This document shows positions 50,039-58,396 of a DNA stretch of 64,000 nucleotides, one piece after another; the first letter of the stretch is position 1; each line of letters begins with the position of its first letter. Source of the stretch: Ignavibacteria bacterium (GTDB lineage Bacteria; Bacteroidota; Ignavibacteria; SZUA-365). The stretch is taken from assembly GCA_016720835.1 (NCBI GenBank), contig JADKJW010000002.1:547206-611205 (forward strand). The letters are read 5' to 3'. Position numbers and translations under genes: made by a program. Below the pieces are notes generated by a model that was given only the letters and a program-made list of their open reading frames with translations, made no database searches and had not been told where the DNA came from.

Positions 50039-50911
50039 TCAGCCCATCATGCCAAGCTGCTGCATGAGTCCGAAATCGTTTTCGTTCACATGCACCGAGA
50101 CGATCTTTCCGTTTCGTATCGTGAAGATGTCGATGCCGAAATCCTTGATGCTGTGGCCGGTGGCGGGCATCCCGAGGAACTCGCCCTGATGCGTGCCGGC
50201 GATCGTCCAGCGGGACGCGACCTTGTCCCCTTCGCAGGTGTGACGCAGCGACGTGAACTGAATGTCCGGGAACGCGTTGCGCAGATACATCACGAAGCCT
50301 TTGAACGCCTCGTACCCGACGATCGGCGCGGGCTGCGTCGGAATGATGAACGCGAAACTCGGATCCAGGATTTCCTCCACCACCTCGAGCTTGCCCTGGC
50401 TCATGATCTCGCTGAAATAGCGGAGGGCGAGCGCGATGTTCTGCTCCGACGTCGTGACGGGCGGCGCGGCGGGAGGCGAGGGAATCACTCCAAGCTGGAA
50501 GAGCAGCCCGAGCGTGTCCTCGTGGCCGATCGATTCGACGATCTTCCCGTTCTTGATCGTGTGCCAGGTCATGCCGTCGATTTCAAACGACTGCCCGTTC
50601 GCGGGGATGTCGCCCTTGATGGTGACGAGCGGCGTGCCGGTGTGCGTGCCGCCGCCCCGCCAGCGGGTGATCACCCAGTCGTCGCCTGCCACCATGTCCG
50701 CAGGGAAGATGTAGAAGTCGGGGAAGGAGCCGTGCAGCATCTTCGCGAGACCGATGAAACCTTCCGGACCGTGAAACGGCTCGGGGTGCGTCGGAAGCGT
50801 GAAGATGAAATCGTCGGACAGCAGTTCGTAGGCCGATTTCTCGTTGACGGCGTTCAGCAGCTCGAGAAAATATCGGCGCGCGAGTGTCTTGTTCGCGTTG
50901 GGGGTGGCCAT
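50039..50911 (-). CDS. cytoplasmic protein with two SnoaL-like domains
   Basis: 290 residues, AGGAG before the ATG, no signal peptide. Domain 1 contains WRGGGTHTGTPLVTIKGDIP and NGKIVESIGHEDTLG; domain 2 contains WTIAGTHQGEFLGMPATG and NGKIVSVHVNENDFG. Each domain finishes with a QLG helix (LFQLGVI, MQQLGMM). The GTHxG motif is conserved through four of the domains in this operon and marks the polyketide-cyclase-like / ester cyclase branch. Catalytic Asp/His could not be assigned with certainty. Confidence 0.88.
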   Translation of the reverse strand: MATPNANKTLARRYFLELLNAVNEKSAYELLSDDFIFTLPTHPEPFHGPEGFIGLAKMLHGSFPDFYIFPADMVAGDDWVITRWRGGGTHTGTPLVTIKGDIPANGQSFEIDGMTWHTIKNGKIVESIGHEDTLGLLFQLGVIPSPPAAPPVTTSEQNIALALRYFSEIMSQGKLEVVEEILDPSFAFIIPTQPAPIVGYEAFKGFVMYLRNAFPDIQFTSLRHTCEGDKVASRWTIAGTHQGEFLGMPATGHSIKDFGIDIFTIRNGKIVSVHVNENDFGLMQQLGMMG

Positions 50912-50929
50912 GGTCTGGTCTCCTGAAAG

Positions 50930-51379
50930 TTAGAGGCGCGCGAAGCCCGGCGCGTATTTGAAGGGTTCGACAGTTGCATTGTAGTTCACGATCTCCATGC
51001 CGAAGGCATTGCGGTCGCTCTTGCGGACAATCCAGCGCTGCGTGGCATCCATGGACACGCGCTTGCTCTTGGCCGCGGGCGCTTCCCACCAGCTCGCCTG
51101 CCAGCCGACCACGATGTCGAGCACGGCCTCGTCGCCCTTGATCTCGGCCGCGACGGACTGCACGTAATGATTCTCGTCGAAGAACAGGCCGGTCACGCGA
51201 TCGTACCACACCTTGAAGGAGGCGAAGTCCTTGATGTCCCCGTCGGGGAACTGGACATTCAATCCGGTCTCGGCAAGCATGGGATACACCTGCTCGATGG
51301 GGATGTGGAAGTCGAGCGCCTGGTACCAGGCGGCGACGAAGCGGTTGATCGATTCGACGGTCAGCGGTGTATTTCCCAT
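50930..51379 (-). CDS. SnoaL/NTF2-like protein, divergent
   Basis: 149 residues from ATG 51379, preceded by AGGAG; the longer frame upstream shadows the ThDP gene. It has an NTF2-like outline: SINRFVAAWYQALDFHIPIE, VQFPDGDIKDFASFKVWYDR and a Trp-rich strand VVGWQASWWEAP. It lacks the GTHTG motif of its neighbours, so it may bind another ligand. Gaps are 18 nt to the next gene and 67 nt from the ThDP enzyme. Confidence 0.8.
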   Translation of the reverse strand: MGNTPLTVESINRFVAAWYQALDFHIPIEQVYPMLAETGLNVQFPDGDIKDFASFKVWYDRVTGLFFDENHYVQSVAAEIKGDEAVLDIVVGWQASWWEAPAAKSKRVSMDATQRWIVRKSDRNAFGMEIVNYNATVEPFKYAPGFARL

Positions 51380-51446
51380 GAACGGAACTCCTGAGTATTT
51401 CGGATGTATCGGTCTGTGAATTTCACTGTATGGGCGGAACGCGCGG

Positions 51447-53135
51447 TCAGGCCTTCGATCCCGGCACGCGGTTCGAGACGACCACGTCGAGCAGGTACGG
51501 GCCGTCGGTGGCGAGCATCTCCTCGATGGCGGCGGCAACGTCGGCGGGACGGTCCACCGTCCGTGCGGGCACGCCCATGGACCGCGCGAGGCCGGCAAAG
51601 TCCACCACCGGACTGCCGATGTCGAAGCAGTCGGGGAAGCGGTGTTCCTCGATGCCGCGCTCCTTCCAGTACTCCATGATGTTGAGCTTGAGGAGCATGT
51701 AGGTGTGGTTGTTGCAGATCACGAACTTCGCGCCGATGTTGTGCCGCACCGCGGTCCACAGCGCCTGAATCGTGTACATGCTGCCGCCGTCGCCGGTGAA
51801 GCCGATCACGGTCTTGTCCGGATGCGCGAGCTTGAGGCCGAGTGCGCCGGGGATGCCGACGCCGAGCGAGCCGCCGCGCGTCTGGAAGTACTGCCCGGGA
51901 ACATGCGGGTGCAGGTAGCGCTCGAGTGCGGGACCCGAGGTGAGCGCCTCGTCGAAAATGACGGCGTCGTCGGGCAGCACGTGCGCGAGCTGCTTCATGA
52001 ACACCGAAATGTCCATCGGCATCTGCTCCGCCACCGCGTCGTCATGCGCGATGGCCGCGCCAAGCGCGTCGTGCTTGCGCTTCTCGAGCGCGATGATGCG
52101 GGCGCGGGCGTCGTCCTTCTGCGCGTCGGACTGCGCGGCCCTGACGGCCGGGACGAGCGCGCCGAGCGACAGCTTGGGATCCGCCACGAGGCCGAGGTCC
52201 ACGCGATGGTTCTTCGCGATTTCATACGCGTTCAGATCGATGTGCACGATCTTCGCCCCGGGCGCCCAGACGCCGTTCATGGCGGGAAAGACTTCCGGGA
52301 ACACGTAGGTGCCGCATATGAGCACGGCGTCGGCCTGCGACGTGATCGGCGCGCTGTGCGTGCCGAACATGTGCCCGAGCGCGCCCATGTACAACGGATG
52401 CGTGAAACTGATGTTGACCTCCGACGAATCGGCACCCCACACCTCCGCACCGAGGGCCTCGGCCACCACGCGCAGTTCGTCCTGCGCGCCGGAGTACGCG
52501 ATGCCGTCGCCCATGATGATCATGGGACGCGACGCGCCGGCGAGCATGGCCGCCGCCTGCGCGACGAGGTCCGCGGGAGGAGCGGACCGCGTTTCCGGCA
52601 CGGACGTTTTTTCGATCGGCTCCTCGATGATGGCGTCGAGCACATCCATCGGCAGGGACACGAAGACGGGACCCATCGGAGCCGTCGATGCGATCTTGAT
52701 CGCGCGGCGCAGCACGCGCAGCAGCGACGAGGGATGCACGACGCGCGTCGCCCATTTCGTGACAGGCTTCGCCATCGCGACAAGGTCGGCCGCCATCTGC
52801 GCGTCCATCGCGTCGTACTGCACGCCGCTCTCCCCCGCGATCACCACGAGCGGCGCATGGCCGCGGTACGCCTGGTACATCATGCCGATGCCGTTGCCAA
52901 GACCGACGCCACTGTGCAACTGCACGAGCGCGGGCTTCTTGCGGGATCGCGCATAGGCGTCGGCCATCGCGACGGCGATGGTTTCCTGCAGCGTCACCAC
53001 GTATTCGAAATGCGGATACGCCTCGAGAGCGTCCAGAAAGCCCTGCTCCACCGTTCCGGGATTGCCGAACATGTGCGTGATGCCGTCGGCGAGGAACTGT
53101 TCGATGATCGCGTAGCGACCGGTCTTACCGCTCAT
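51447..53135 (-). CDS. ThDP-dependent enzyme, benzoylformate decarboxylase-like
   Basis: 562 residues. The Pyr domain (GITHMFGNPGTVEQGFLDAL, TLQETIAVAMADAYA, LVQLHSGVGLGNG) follows benzoylformate decarboxylase, including the catalytic Glu of LQE and the active-site His of LHS. The PP domain has the ThDP-Mg motif GDGGSMYTIQALWTAV ... VICNN near residue 448-476. A GGSLGVGIPGALGLKLA loop precedes it. It should cleave a 2-keto acid to CO2 and an aldehyde, or carboligate; acetolactate synthase-like activity is less likely because no small subunit is present. The substrate is unknown. Confidence 0.92.
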   Translation of the reverse strand: MSGKTGRYAIIEQFLADGITHMFGNPGTVEQGFLDALEAYPHFEYVVTLQETIAVAMADAYARSRKKPALVQLHSGVGLGNGIGMMYQAYRGHAPLVVIAGESGVQYDAMDAQMAADLVAMAKPVTKWATRVVHPSSLLRVLRRAIKIASTAPMGPVFVSLPMDVLDAIIEEPIEKTSVPETRSAPPADLVAQAAAMLAGASRPMIIMGDGIAYSGAQDELRVVAEALGAEVWGADSSEVNISFTHPLYMGALGHMFGTHSAPITSQADAVLICGTYVFPEVFPAMNGVWAPGAKIVHIDLNAYEIAKNHRVDLGLVADPKLSLGALVPAVRAAQSDAQKDDARARIIALEKRKHDALGAAIAHDDAVAEQMPMDISVFMKQLAHVLPDDAVIFDEALTSGPALERYLHPHVPGQYFQTRGGSLGVGIPGALGLKLAHPDKTVIGFTGDGGSMYTIQALWTAVRHNIGAKFVICNNHTYMLLKLNIMEYWKERGIEEHRFPDCFDIGSPVVDFAGLARSMGVPARTVDRPADVAAAIEEMLATDGPYLLDVVVSNRVPGSKA

Positions 53136-53242
53136 GAAGGTATGCCTTTCTTCGTGTGATCAATGGTGGGAAACAGGAGGCCGGTGGTGGACGGACCGAA
53201 ACGGTATCCGCCCCGCCGCGAGCGACGGGGCGGATGACATTC

Positions 53243-54082
53243 CTACCAGCCGTAGCGGGTCATGCCGTTTTCAAGCACTTCCACGAGCAACGTGCCGGTC
53301 GCGACCGAGCTCTCGGTGGAACGGCCCGTGATGAACGGGTAGTCCACGAGCGCGGAGACGTTGCGTCCGACGCCGCTGTGATACGCGCCGCCGGGCTGCG
53401 TTGCGTCGCGGAGGATCAGTTCGAGCGGATAGGGCGGCGGTCCCATGTTGAAATCCACCCACGCCATTTTCTCGGCATTGTAGAATCCCGTGCCGTCATG
53501 GTAGTCGTACTCGAGCGGGTGACCCGTGACGTGCTTGCCTGCGAGGATGCTCGTGCGGTTGTACCAGTCGCGGGCGAACGCGAGCACGGCGACGCCGTAG
53601 CACTCGGCGGCGATGGGCTTGCCGGCCTTGTAGAATCCGAGGACGAGGTCGTGCAGACGCTGGTTGTTCACCATGTCCACGATGGGTCCGCTGCCGCCGA
53701 CGAGCAACAGCGCGTCGTACTCGGCGAGGGACGCCTGCGCCTCGTCAACGAGATCGTTGTACGCTTCGAGCGCGCGCAGGTAGTTTGTCGCGCTGTAGTA
53801 GGGGCGTTCGGGAAACCAGGTGGACAGATTGAGCGGCGTGGCGAGACGATCGGAATCGTCGACCTCCTTCGTGCGGCGCGCCATGTACTCGCCGGTCACG
53901 GACTTGCCTAGCGGGGGATCCATGAAACCCGAATCCATGCTCACCGGCAACGCGCGGGGACGCTTCCCCGTCGGTGTCACAAACACGGCCTGATATCCCT
54001 GTTTGTCGATCGCCTCAAGCGGTCCGATGAGCTCTTCGCCCCAATAACCGTATTCAGACAGCACTACAAGTATTTTCTTCAT
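53243..54082 (-). CDS. DJ-1/PfpI family protein (Hsp31/GATase1-like, second copy)
   Basis: 279 residues from ATG 54082, behind CAGGAG. The start is MKKILVVLSEYGYWGEELIG; the nucleophile elbow is KPIAAECYGVAVLAF with Cys161, and DALLLVGGSGPIVDM is the usual preceding strand. It is larger than the copy at 45775 because of insertions around 40-100 and a C-terminal extension. Hsp31-like members remove or hydrate reactive dicarbonyls. It is the first gene of the operon, with a 107-nt gap to the ThDP gene. A 14-bp palindrome lies about 185 nt upstream. Confidence 0.9.
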   Translation of the reverse strand: MKKILVVLSEYGYWGEELIGPLEAIDKQGYQAVFVTPTGKRPRALPVSMDSGFMDPPLGKSVTGEYMARRTKEVDDSDRLATPLNLSTWFPERPYYSATNYLRALEAYNDLVDEAQASLAEYDALLLVGGSGPIVDMVNNQRLHDLVLGFYKAGKPIAAECYGVAVLAFARDWYNRTSILAGKHVTGHPLEYDYHDGTGFYNAEKMAWVDFNMGPPPYPLELILRDATQPGGAYHSGVGRNVSALVDYPFITGRSTESSVATGTLLVEVLENGMTRYGW

Positions 54083-54532
54083 GCGTGGAACTCCTGATGA
54101 TGGACAGTGATCTCGGAAGGAACTGTGCTCAAGCGGTTTTTCTTCGAAACGCGCCGCATCGTTCTCGTGCCGCGCGCCGCCGAACAGCTCAGTTGCAAAC
54201 ACCTTTCCGGGAGGCCCTGCGGCGCAGAAATCCTGGAAAGCGTGAAGATTGCCATGAATATCCCGTGTGCGGATATCCGCAACGAGCGAGGAGACAATCC
54301 CCTGGTACGTGAAGAAAGTTCTATATCTAAAACCTGGCCGCGCAGCGCGTGATCAGGTCTTCAGTACGTGTAAGAGTTAAACCGTTCAAGATTGGAAACC
54401 ATGTATTCGAGGATTGAGTTCCGGAATGAGGAAAAATATTTCCGGAAATCCGTTTAGCCGCGTGAAAACAGGCCTTCCGGAGCGCGAGTCGTGGCGAAGC
54501 CCTGTTGTTTCAGTGGAGCATGGTGTCCAATA
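54083..54532 (-). promoter_or_regulatory. upstream region of the SnoaL/GMC/ThDP operon
   Basis: About 450 nt without a convincing gene between the histidine kinase and the operon start. Small open frames on both strands lack conserved features and ribosome sites. It contains the 14-bp palindrome at 54268-54281 and is the natural place for the operon promoter. No clear promoter consensus was identified. Confidence 0.5.
54268..54281. promoter_or_regulatory. 14-bp perfect palindrome, operator-like
   Basis: TGCGGATATCCGCA reads the same on both strands. It lies 186 nt before the ATG of the first operon gene (54082) in a region with no gene, which fits a binding site for a dimeric regulator. Confidence 0.5.
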
Positions 54533-54608
54533 CTCCAGCACTCCAGCACTCCATCACTCCACTACTCCACTACTCCACTACTCCACTACTCCAGCACTCC
54601 CGTACTCC
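54533..54608. repeat. tandem octamer array, CTCCRNNA type
   Basis: Nine full octamers and a partial tenth: CTCCAGCA twice, CTCCATCA, CTCCACTA four times, CTCCAGCA, CTCCCGTA, CTCC. The array ends 6 nt before the last codon of the minus-strand histidine kinase gene. The pyrimidine-rich strand is again the + strand. Confidence 0.88.
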
Positions 54609-54614
54609 TTGGGC

Positions 54615-56399
54615 TCACGTTCGTACCAGGGGCAGCCGCACGATGAATTCCGTGAATTCGCCCGCCTCGGATTCCACGCGAAAGGTGCCTTCGTGTTGCT
54701 TGACCACTTCATAGCTGATGGAGAGACCGAGACCGGTGCCCTGTCCGGAGGGCTTGGTGGTGAAGAAGGGCTGGAAGATTTTTTCGCGGAGTTCCGCGGG
54801 GATGCCGGTGCCGTTGTCGCGCAGGCGGATCTCCACCGCGTCGTCGTCCAGCCTCGTCGTGATGCGAATCTCCGCGGCATAGGTGTCGCCGCGCTGTTCT
54901 TTCTTCTGCTTGATGGCGTAGAGACCGTTGTTCAGAATATTGAGAAAGACGCGGCCGAGGTCCTGCTCGGAGGTGAGAACGGGCGGAAGATCCGGCGCGA
55001 AATCCTCGTTGAGCACGAATTCGAAATCGGGCGACTGCGCGCGCATGCCGTGATAGGCGAGGTTTGCCGACTCCTTCACGAGCGCGTTGATGTCGGTCGG
55101 CTTGTGCGGTTCCGAGATCCCGCGCGAATGCAGCAGCATGCCTTTGACGATGCTGTCCGCGCGTTCGCCGTGTTCGGAGATGCGCGCCAGGTTCTCCGTG
55201 AGGTCGGAGGCGATGTCGGTCAGATTCGGCAGATCGGCGGTGGGGATGCCGTCGGGATGCTGTGCGAGTTCCTCCCGCAATTCCGCCGTGAGCTTGCGCG
55301 AGAGCTTCGCGAAATTGTTGACGAAGTTGAGCGGATTCTTGATCTCATGCGAAATCGCGGCGGTCAGCTCTCCGAGCGAGGCCAGTTTCTCCTGCACGAT
55401 GAGCTGTTCCTGCGTCTCCTTGAGACGGTCCATCGCCTCGCTGAGCTGTCCGTTCTTCTCCGAGAGTTCGTGCGTGCGCTCCTCGACTTTGGATTCAAGC
55501 GTGCGGTTGGTCTCCTCGAGCGCGAGTTCGGCGCGCGTGCGCTCGGACACCTGTATCTCGAGCTCGCGGTTGATGTCCTTCTGGCGCTCGGCGAGCAGCT
55601 GCGTGTGCGCGAGCGATTTGCGGAGACCTCCGACGGCGACCCACAGGATGCCCAGACCGAACACCGTGATGATCATCATGATGGAGAAGGACTCGGTGAG
55701 TCCCGTCTTGATTTCGCCGATCTGCCGGTCGAGCGGCATGGTGATTTCCTGCACGCCGCGCACGTCGCCCACCTTCCAGTCCTTTTTCGGGGACGCGGGG
55801 TGCGTGTTGTGGCACGTCACGCAGGACCGTTCCATCAGCATCGGACTCGTGTACCGGAGCGACGTCCGCCCGTCGTACACCTCGAATCGCGCGTACGGCA
55901 CCTTCGCGTTCCCGCGGAGCTGTTTCAGGGCCTCGCGCTCGAAATCGTCGCGCGGACCGCCCTCTTCCGCGCGCCAGGGAAACGGGAAATCGCTGTAGAC
56001 GCGGATCAGGTACCCGCCCCCCCGCGCGCTGATGCGCTTGCTCAGGTCGATGCTCATCGTCGCGGGGATGGGAATGGCGTTGGACTTGAGCAGATACTCC
56101 GGCGTGATGTCGACGTTGTAGGTTTTCAGCCGGGGGATGATCTCATTCGCGTAAAAGAGCCGGAATTCCGATAATGTCGCCGCGTACTGTTCGGCGCTCT
56201 GCAGGGAGACGGATTCCTTGATCGATGTGGAGAAGCGGTTCAGATGCCACAGGATCATCGCCATGCCCGTGAAGAGGAGAAGCCCCAGGATGAGGATGGG
56301 ATGGCGCTGCAGCATGCGCAAAAACCAGCCCCGCGCCCCTCGCAGTTCCTGGATGTCTTCGTCGGCCTGAAGTGTATCAGCGGTCTTCTTCATGAGCAT
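54615..56399 (-). CDS. membrane histidine kinase with periplasmic c-heme (Tll0287/DUF3365-like) sensor
   Basis: 594 residues from ATG 56399 (or 56393); the longer frame to 56525 lacks a ribosome site. TM1 is at ~30-50 (HPILILGLLLFTGMAMILW) and TM2 at ~235-258. Between them the periplasmic domain contains RSCVTCHNTHPASPKKDW near residue 192, a CxxCH heme-attachment site, and IPATMSIDLSKRI typical of DUF3365. A long coiled coil leads to HisKA (AAISHEIKNPLNFVNNFA, phospho-His near 348) and HATPase (NGTGIPAEL, GTGLGLSISYEV). It probably senses redox state or a gas. No cognate response regulator is adjacent. It ends 532 nt before the SnoaL operon on the same strand. Confidence 0.92.
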   Translation of the reverse strand: MLMKKTADTLQADEDIQELRGARGWFLRMLQRHPILILGLLLFTGMAMILWHLNRFSTSIKESVSLQSAEQYAATLSEFRLFYANEIIPRLKTYNVDITPEYLLKSNAIPIPATMSIDLSKRISARGGGYLIRVYSDFPFPWRAEEGGPRDDFEREALKQLRGNAKVPYARFEVYDGRTSLRYTSPMLMERSCVTCHNTHPASPKKDWKVGDVRGVQEITMPLDRQIGEIKTGLTESFSIMMIITVFGLGILWVAVGGLRKSLAHTQLLAERQKDINRELEIQVSERTRAELALEETNRTLESKVEERTHELSEKNGQLSEAMDRLKETQEQLIVQEKLASLGELTAAISHEIKNPLNFVNNFAKLSRKLTAELREELAQHPDGIPTADLPNLTDIASDLTENLARISEHGERADSIVKGMLLHSRGISEPHKPTDINALVKESANLAYHGMRAQSPDFEFVLNEDFAPDLPPVLTSEQDLGRVFLNILNNGLYAIKQKKEQRGDTYAAEIRITTRLDDDAVEIRLRDNGTGIPAELREKIFQPFFTTKPSGQGTGLGLSISYEVVKQHEGTFRVESEAGEFTEFIVRLPLVRT

Positions 56400-56526
56400 G
56401 CTGTATTTGAGAGGGTTCTGCGCGGCGCCCTGGCGTCTTGCGATGCCGGAGGGAGCCGTGGGGGGTGGAAGCGAGTGATGTTTCGGACAGTCCTTGGTGG
56501 AACGCTGTTGAAGTGCGGATCCCAAA

Positions 56527-56564
<38 letters not shown>

Positions 56565-56839
56565 TTGTCGAGGAAGAGGACGGGGACGGGGATGGGGCCT
56601 GCCTGAGTCGGATCGGTCCAGAAAGCGACGCCTGGGACTGCGCTGGATTGACCAGCCCGGACGGGGGACGCGGTGATGCCGTGCAGTCCTGCTCGCTTGG
56701 ATTGTCAGTCCGAGCGAAGTCGAGGACGGGGACGCGGAGGGATACCATTGTCTGGAACAGAAGCCTCAGACCCGTACATTCGTAGCGGATAACGTTGCTC
56801 ACACCTGACATACGTATCGGATCGTCCGTTTTTTCTTCA

Positions 56840-56907
56840 TCACCTTCACCTTCTCCTTCTCCCTTGAATTCAAGGTGAAGGGAGAAGGTGAAGGAGAAGG
56901 GTGAAAG
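56840..56907. repeat. long imperfect inverted repeat, CT-rich arm then GA-rich arm
   Basis: A perfect 12-bp core CTTGAATTCAAG (56863-56874) is flanked on the left by repeats of CTTCACC/CTTCTC and on the right by GTGAAGG/GAGAAGG. The arms pair imperfectly over about 25 nt each. There is no T-run, so a terminator is doubtful. Confidence 0.7.
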
Positions 56908-56942
56908 AAATCCGTACACCGAATCGTTCGGTCTTCTTCCCA

Positions 56943-56982
56943 CTACTCCCTACTCCCCACTCCCAACTCCCTACTCCTCCCC
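56943..56982 (+). repeat. five tandem heptamers ending at a start codon
   Basis: Units CTACTCC, CTACTCC, CCACTCC, CAACTCC, CTACTCC, then TCCCC, run into the ATG at 56983. As at purD there is no Shine-Dalgarno sequence between the array and the start codon. Confidence 0.85.
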
Positions 56983-57942
56983 ATGCTCCCACCCGTCTTC
57001 CTCACCCGCGAAATTCCCGAAGAAGGAATGCGCATCCTGCGCGAGCGCACGTCGCTCACGATGTTCCCGCACGACCGGTTGATCGCCAAAACGGAACTCG
57101 TCGACGCTGTGCGCGAGGCCGAAGGCCTGCTCGCCATGCTCACCGATCCCGTCGACGCGGACGTGATCTCCGCGGCGCCGAAGCTGAAGGTGATCGCCAA
57201 CTGCGCGGTGGGCTACAACAACATCGATCTCGATGCGGCCCGCGCGCGCGGCATCGTCGTGACGAACACACCCGGCGTGCTCACCGACGCCACCGCCGAC
57301 ATCGCCTTCGCGCTGCTGATCTCCTGCGCGCGGCGCATCGTGGAGAGCGACCGCTGGCTGCGCGCGCGCGACTTCGACGGCTGGGCGCCCATGCTCTTCC
57401 GCGGACTCGACCTCGCCGGACGCACGGTGGGCATCATCGGCGGCGGACGCATCGGCCAGGCCATGGCGCGCCGCTGCGCACTCGGCTTCGGCATGCGCGT
57501 GATCTACCGCTCCCGCAATCGCAACGAGGAAATGGAACACGCCTGCAACGCGCACGCCGCGGACCTCGACACCCTGCTCCGCGAATCGGACTTCGTCTCC
57601 CTGCACGTGCCCCTCACGCCCGAAACGCGGCACATGATCGGCGCGCGCGAACTCGCCCTGATGAATCCCTCCGCGGTGCTCGTCAACACTGCGCGCGGAC
57701 CCGTCGTCGACGAACAGGCCCTGATCGCGGCCCTGCGCGAGCACCGCATCTTCGCCGCCGGTCTCGACGTCTACGAGTTCGAACCCGCCATCCCCGGCGA
57801 ACTCAAGGCGCTCGACAACGTCGTCATCCTCCCCCACATCGGCAGCGCCTCCTTCGAAACCCGCGCCCGCATGGCCGTCATGGCCGCGGAGAATGTGGTG
57901 GCGGTGCTGGAAGGGCGGGAGGCGATGAATCGGGTGGGCTGA
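56983..57942 (+). CDS. D-2-hydroxyacid dehydrogenase (glyoxylate/hydroxypyruvate reductase type)
   Basis: 319 residues, standard for the family. The NAD(P) site is VGIIGGGRIGQAMARRCAL; substrate Arg lies in VNTARGPVVDE, the Glu in DVYEFEPAIPG and the catalytic His in ILPHIGSAS. The N-terminal FLTREIPEEGMRILRE opening is typical of GyaR/GhrB-like glyoxylate reductases. It reduces a 2-keto acid to the D-hydroxy acid with NAD(P)H. It is distinct from SerA at 59900. The heptamer leader adjoins the ATG. It ends 29 nt before higA. Confidence 0.93.
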   Translation: MLPPVFLTREIPEEGMRILRERTSLTMFPHDRLIAKTELVDAVREAEGLLAMLTDPVDADVISAAPKLKVIANCAVGYNNIDLDAARARGIVVTNTPGVLTDATADIAFALLISCARRIVESDRWLRARDFDGWAPMLFRGLDLAGRTVGIIGGGRIGQAMARRCALGFGMRVIYRSRNRNEEMEHACNAHAADLDTLLRESDFVSLHVPLTPETRHMIGARELALMNPSAVLVNTARGPVVDEQALIAALREHRIFAAGLDVYEFEPAIPGELKALDNVVILPHIGSASFETRARMAVMAAENVVAVLEGREAMNRVG

Positions 57943-57971
57943 TGTGGAAATCACCGATTATCATTAGCGCC

Positions 57972-58307
57972 ATGAAAACCCTGCCGCCCGTGCACCCCGG
58001 AGAAATCCTGCTCGAGGATTTCATGAAACCCCTCGGCCTTTCGCAATACCGCGTGGCGCTGGACCTCGGCGTCCCAGCGCTGCGCATCAGCCAGATCGTG
58101 CGCGGCATGCGCGCGATCTCCGCCGATACGGCGCTGCGACTGGCGCGCTATTTCGGCACGTCGCCTTCCATCTGGCTTCGCCTGCAGGCACGCTACGACA
58201 TGGAAGTGGCGCAACGCAAGTATGGCAAGCTGATCGAGAAACAGGTGCCGATGCTCGTCCGTGAACCGGATACGGAATTTCACGTCAAAGCCAGAAAAGG
58301 TCGGTAA
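57972..58307 (+). CDS. higA: HigA-family antitoxin, no HigB partner seen
   Basis: 111 residues from ATG 57972. The opening LPPVHPGEILLEDFMKPLG is the hallmark of HigA/VapI proteins; an XRE helix-turn-helix follows at ~20-75 (SQYRVALDLGVPALRISQIV) and IRxxRxIxxDTAL-type positions are kept. HigA normally neutralises the mRNA interferase HigB, encoded just upstream, and represses the operon. Here the gene upstream is the hydroxyacid dehydrogenase and downstream is serC, so no toxin gene is present. It may be an orphan or serve as a plain repressor. Confidence 0.92.
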   Translation: MKTLPPVHPGEILLEDFMKPLGLSQYRVALDLGVPALRISQIVRGMRAISADTALRLARYFGTSPSIWLRLQARYDMEVAQRKYGKLIEKQVPMLVREPDTEFHVKARKGR

Positions 58308-58311
58308 TGGC

Positions 58312-58337
58312 AACGGCGGGAATCGCTTCCCGCCGTT
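58312..58337. terminator. hairpin between converging higA and serC
   Basis: AACGGCGGGAA pairs perfectly with TTCCCGCCGTT across a 4-nt loop (TCGC). It lies 5 nt after higA and 60 nt after the serC stop in the other direction. There is no long T-run, but the strength and position suggest shared termination. Confidence 0.65.
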
Positions 58338-58396
58338 AGCTGCATTCTCTTCACGAAAGCGGGCGCAAGGTCGCGCTCCGTTTTCGGAAACCGGAA

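Noticed and set aside
51447..53135. Acetolactate synthase (ilvB) assignment for the ThDP enzyme
   Set aside because: No FAD-type insert signature or IlvN partner; Pyr-domain motifs (FGNPG, LQE, LHSGVGLGN) fit benzoylformate decarboxylase better.
54107..54352. 81-aa + ORF upstream of the SnoaL operon
   Set aside because: No good ribosome site, no motif, and it crosses the palindrome and promoter region.
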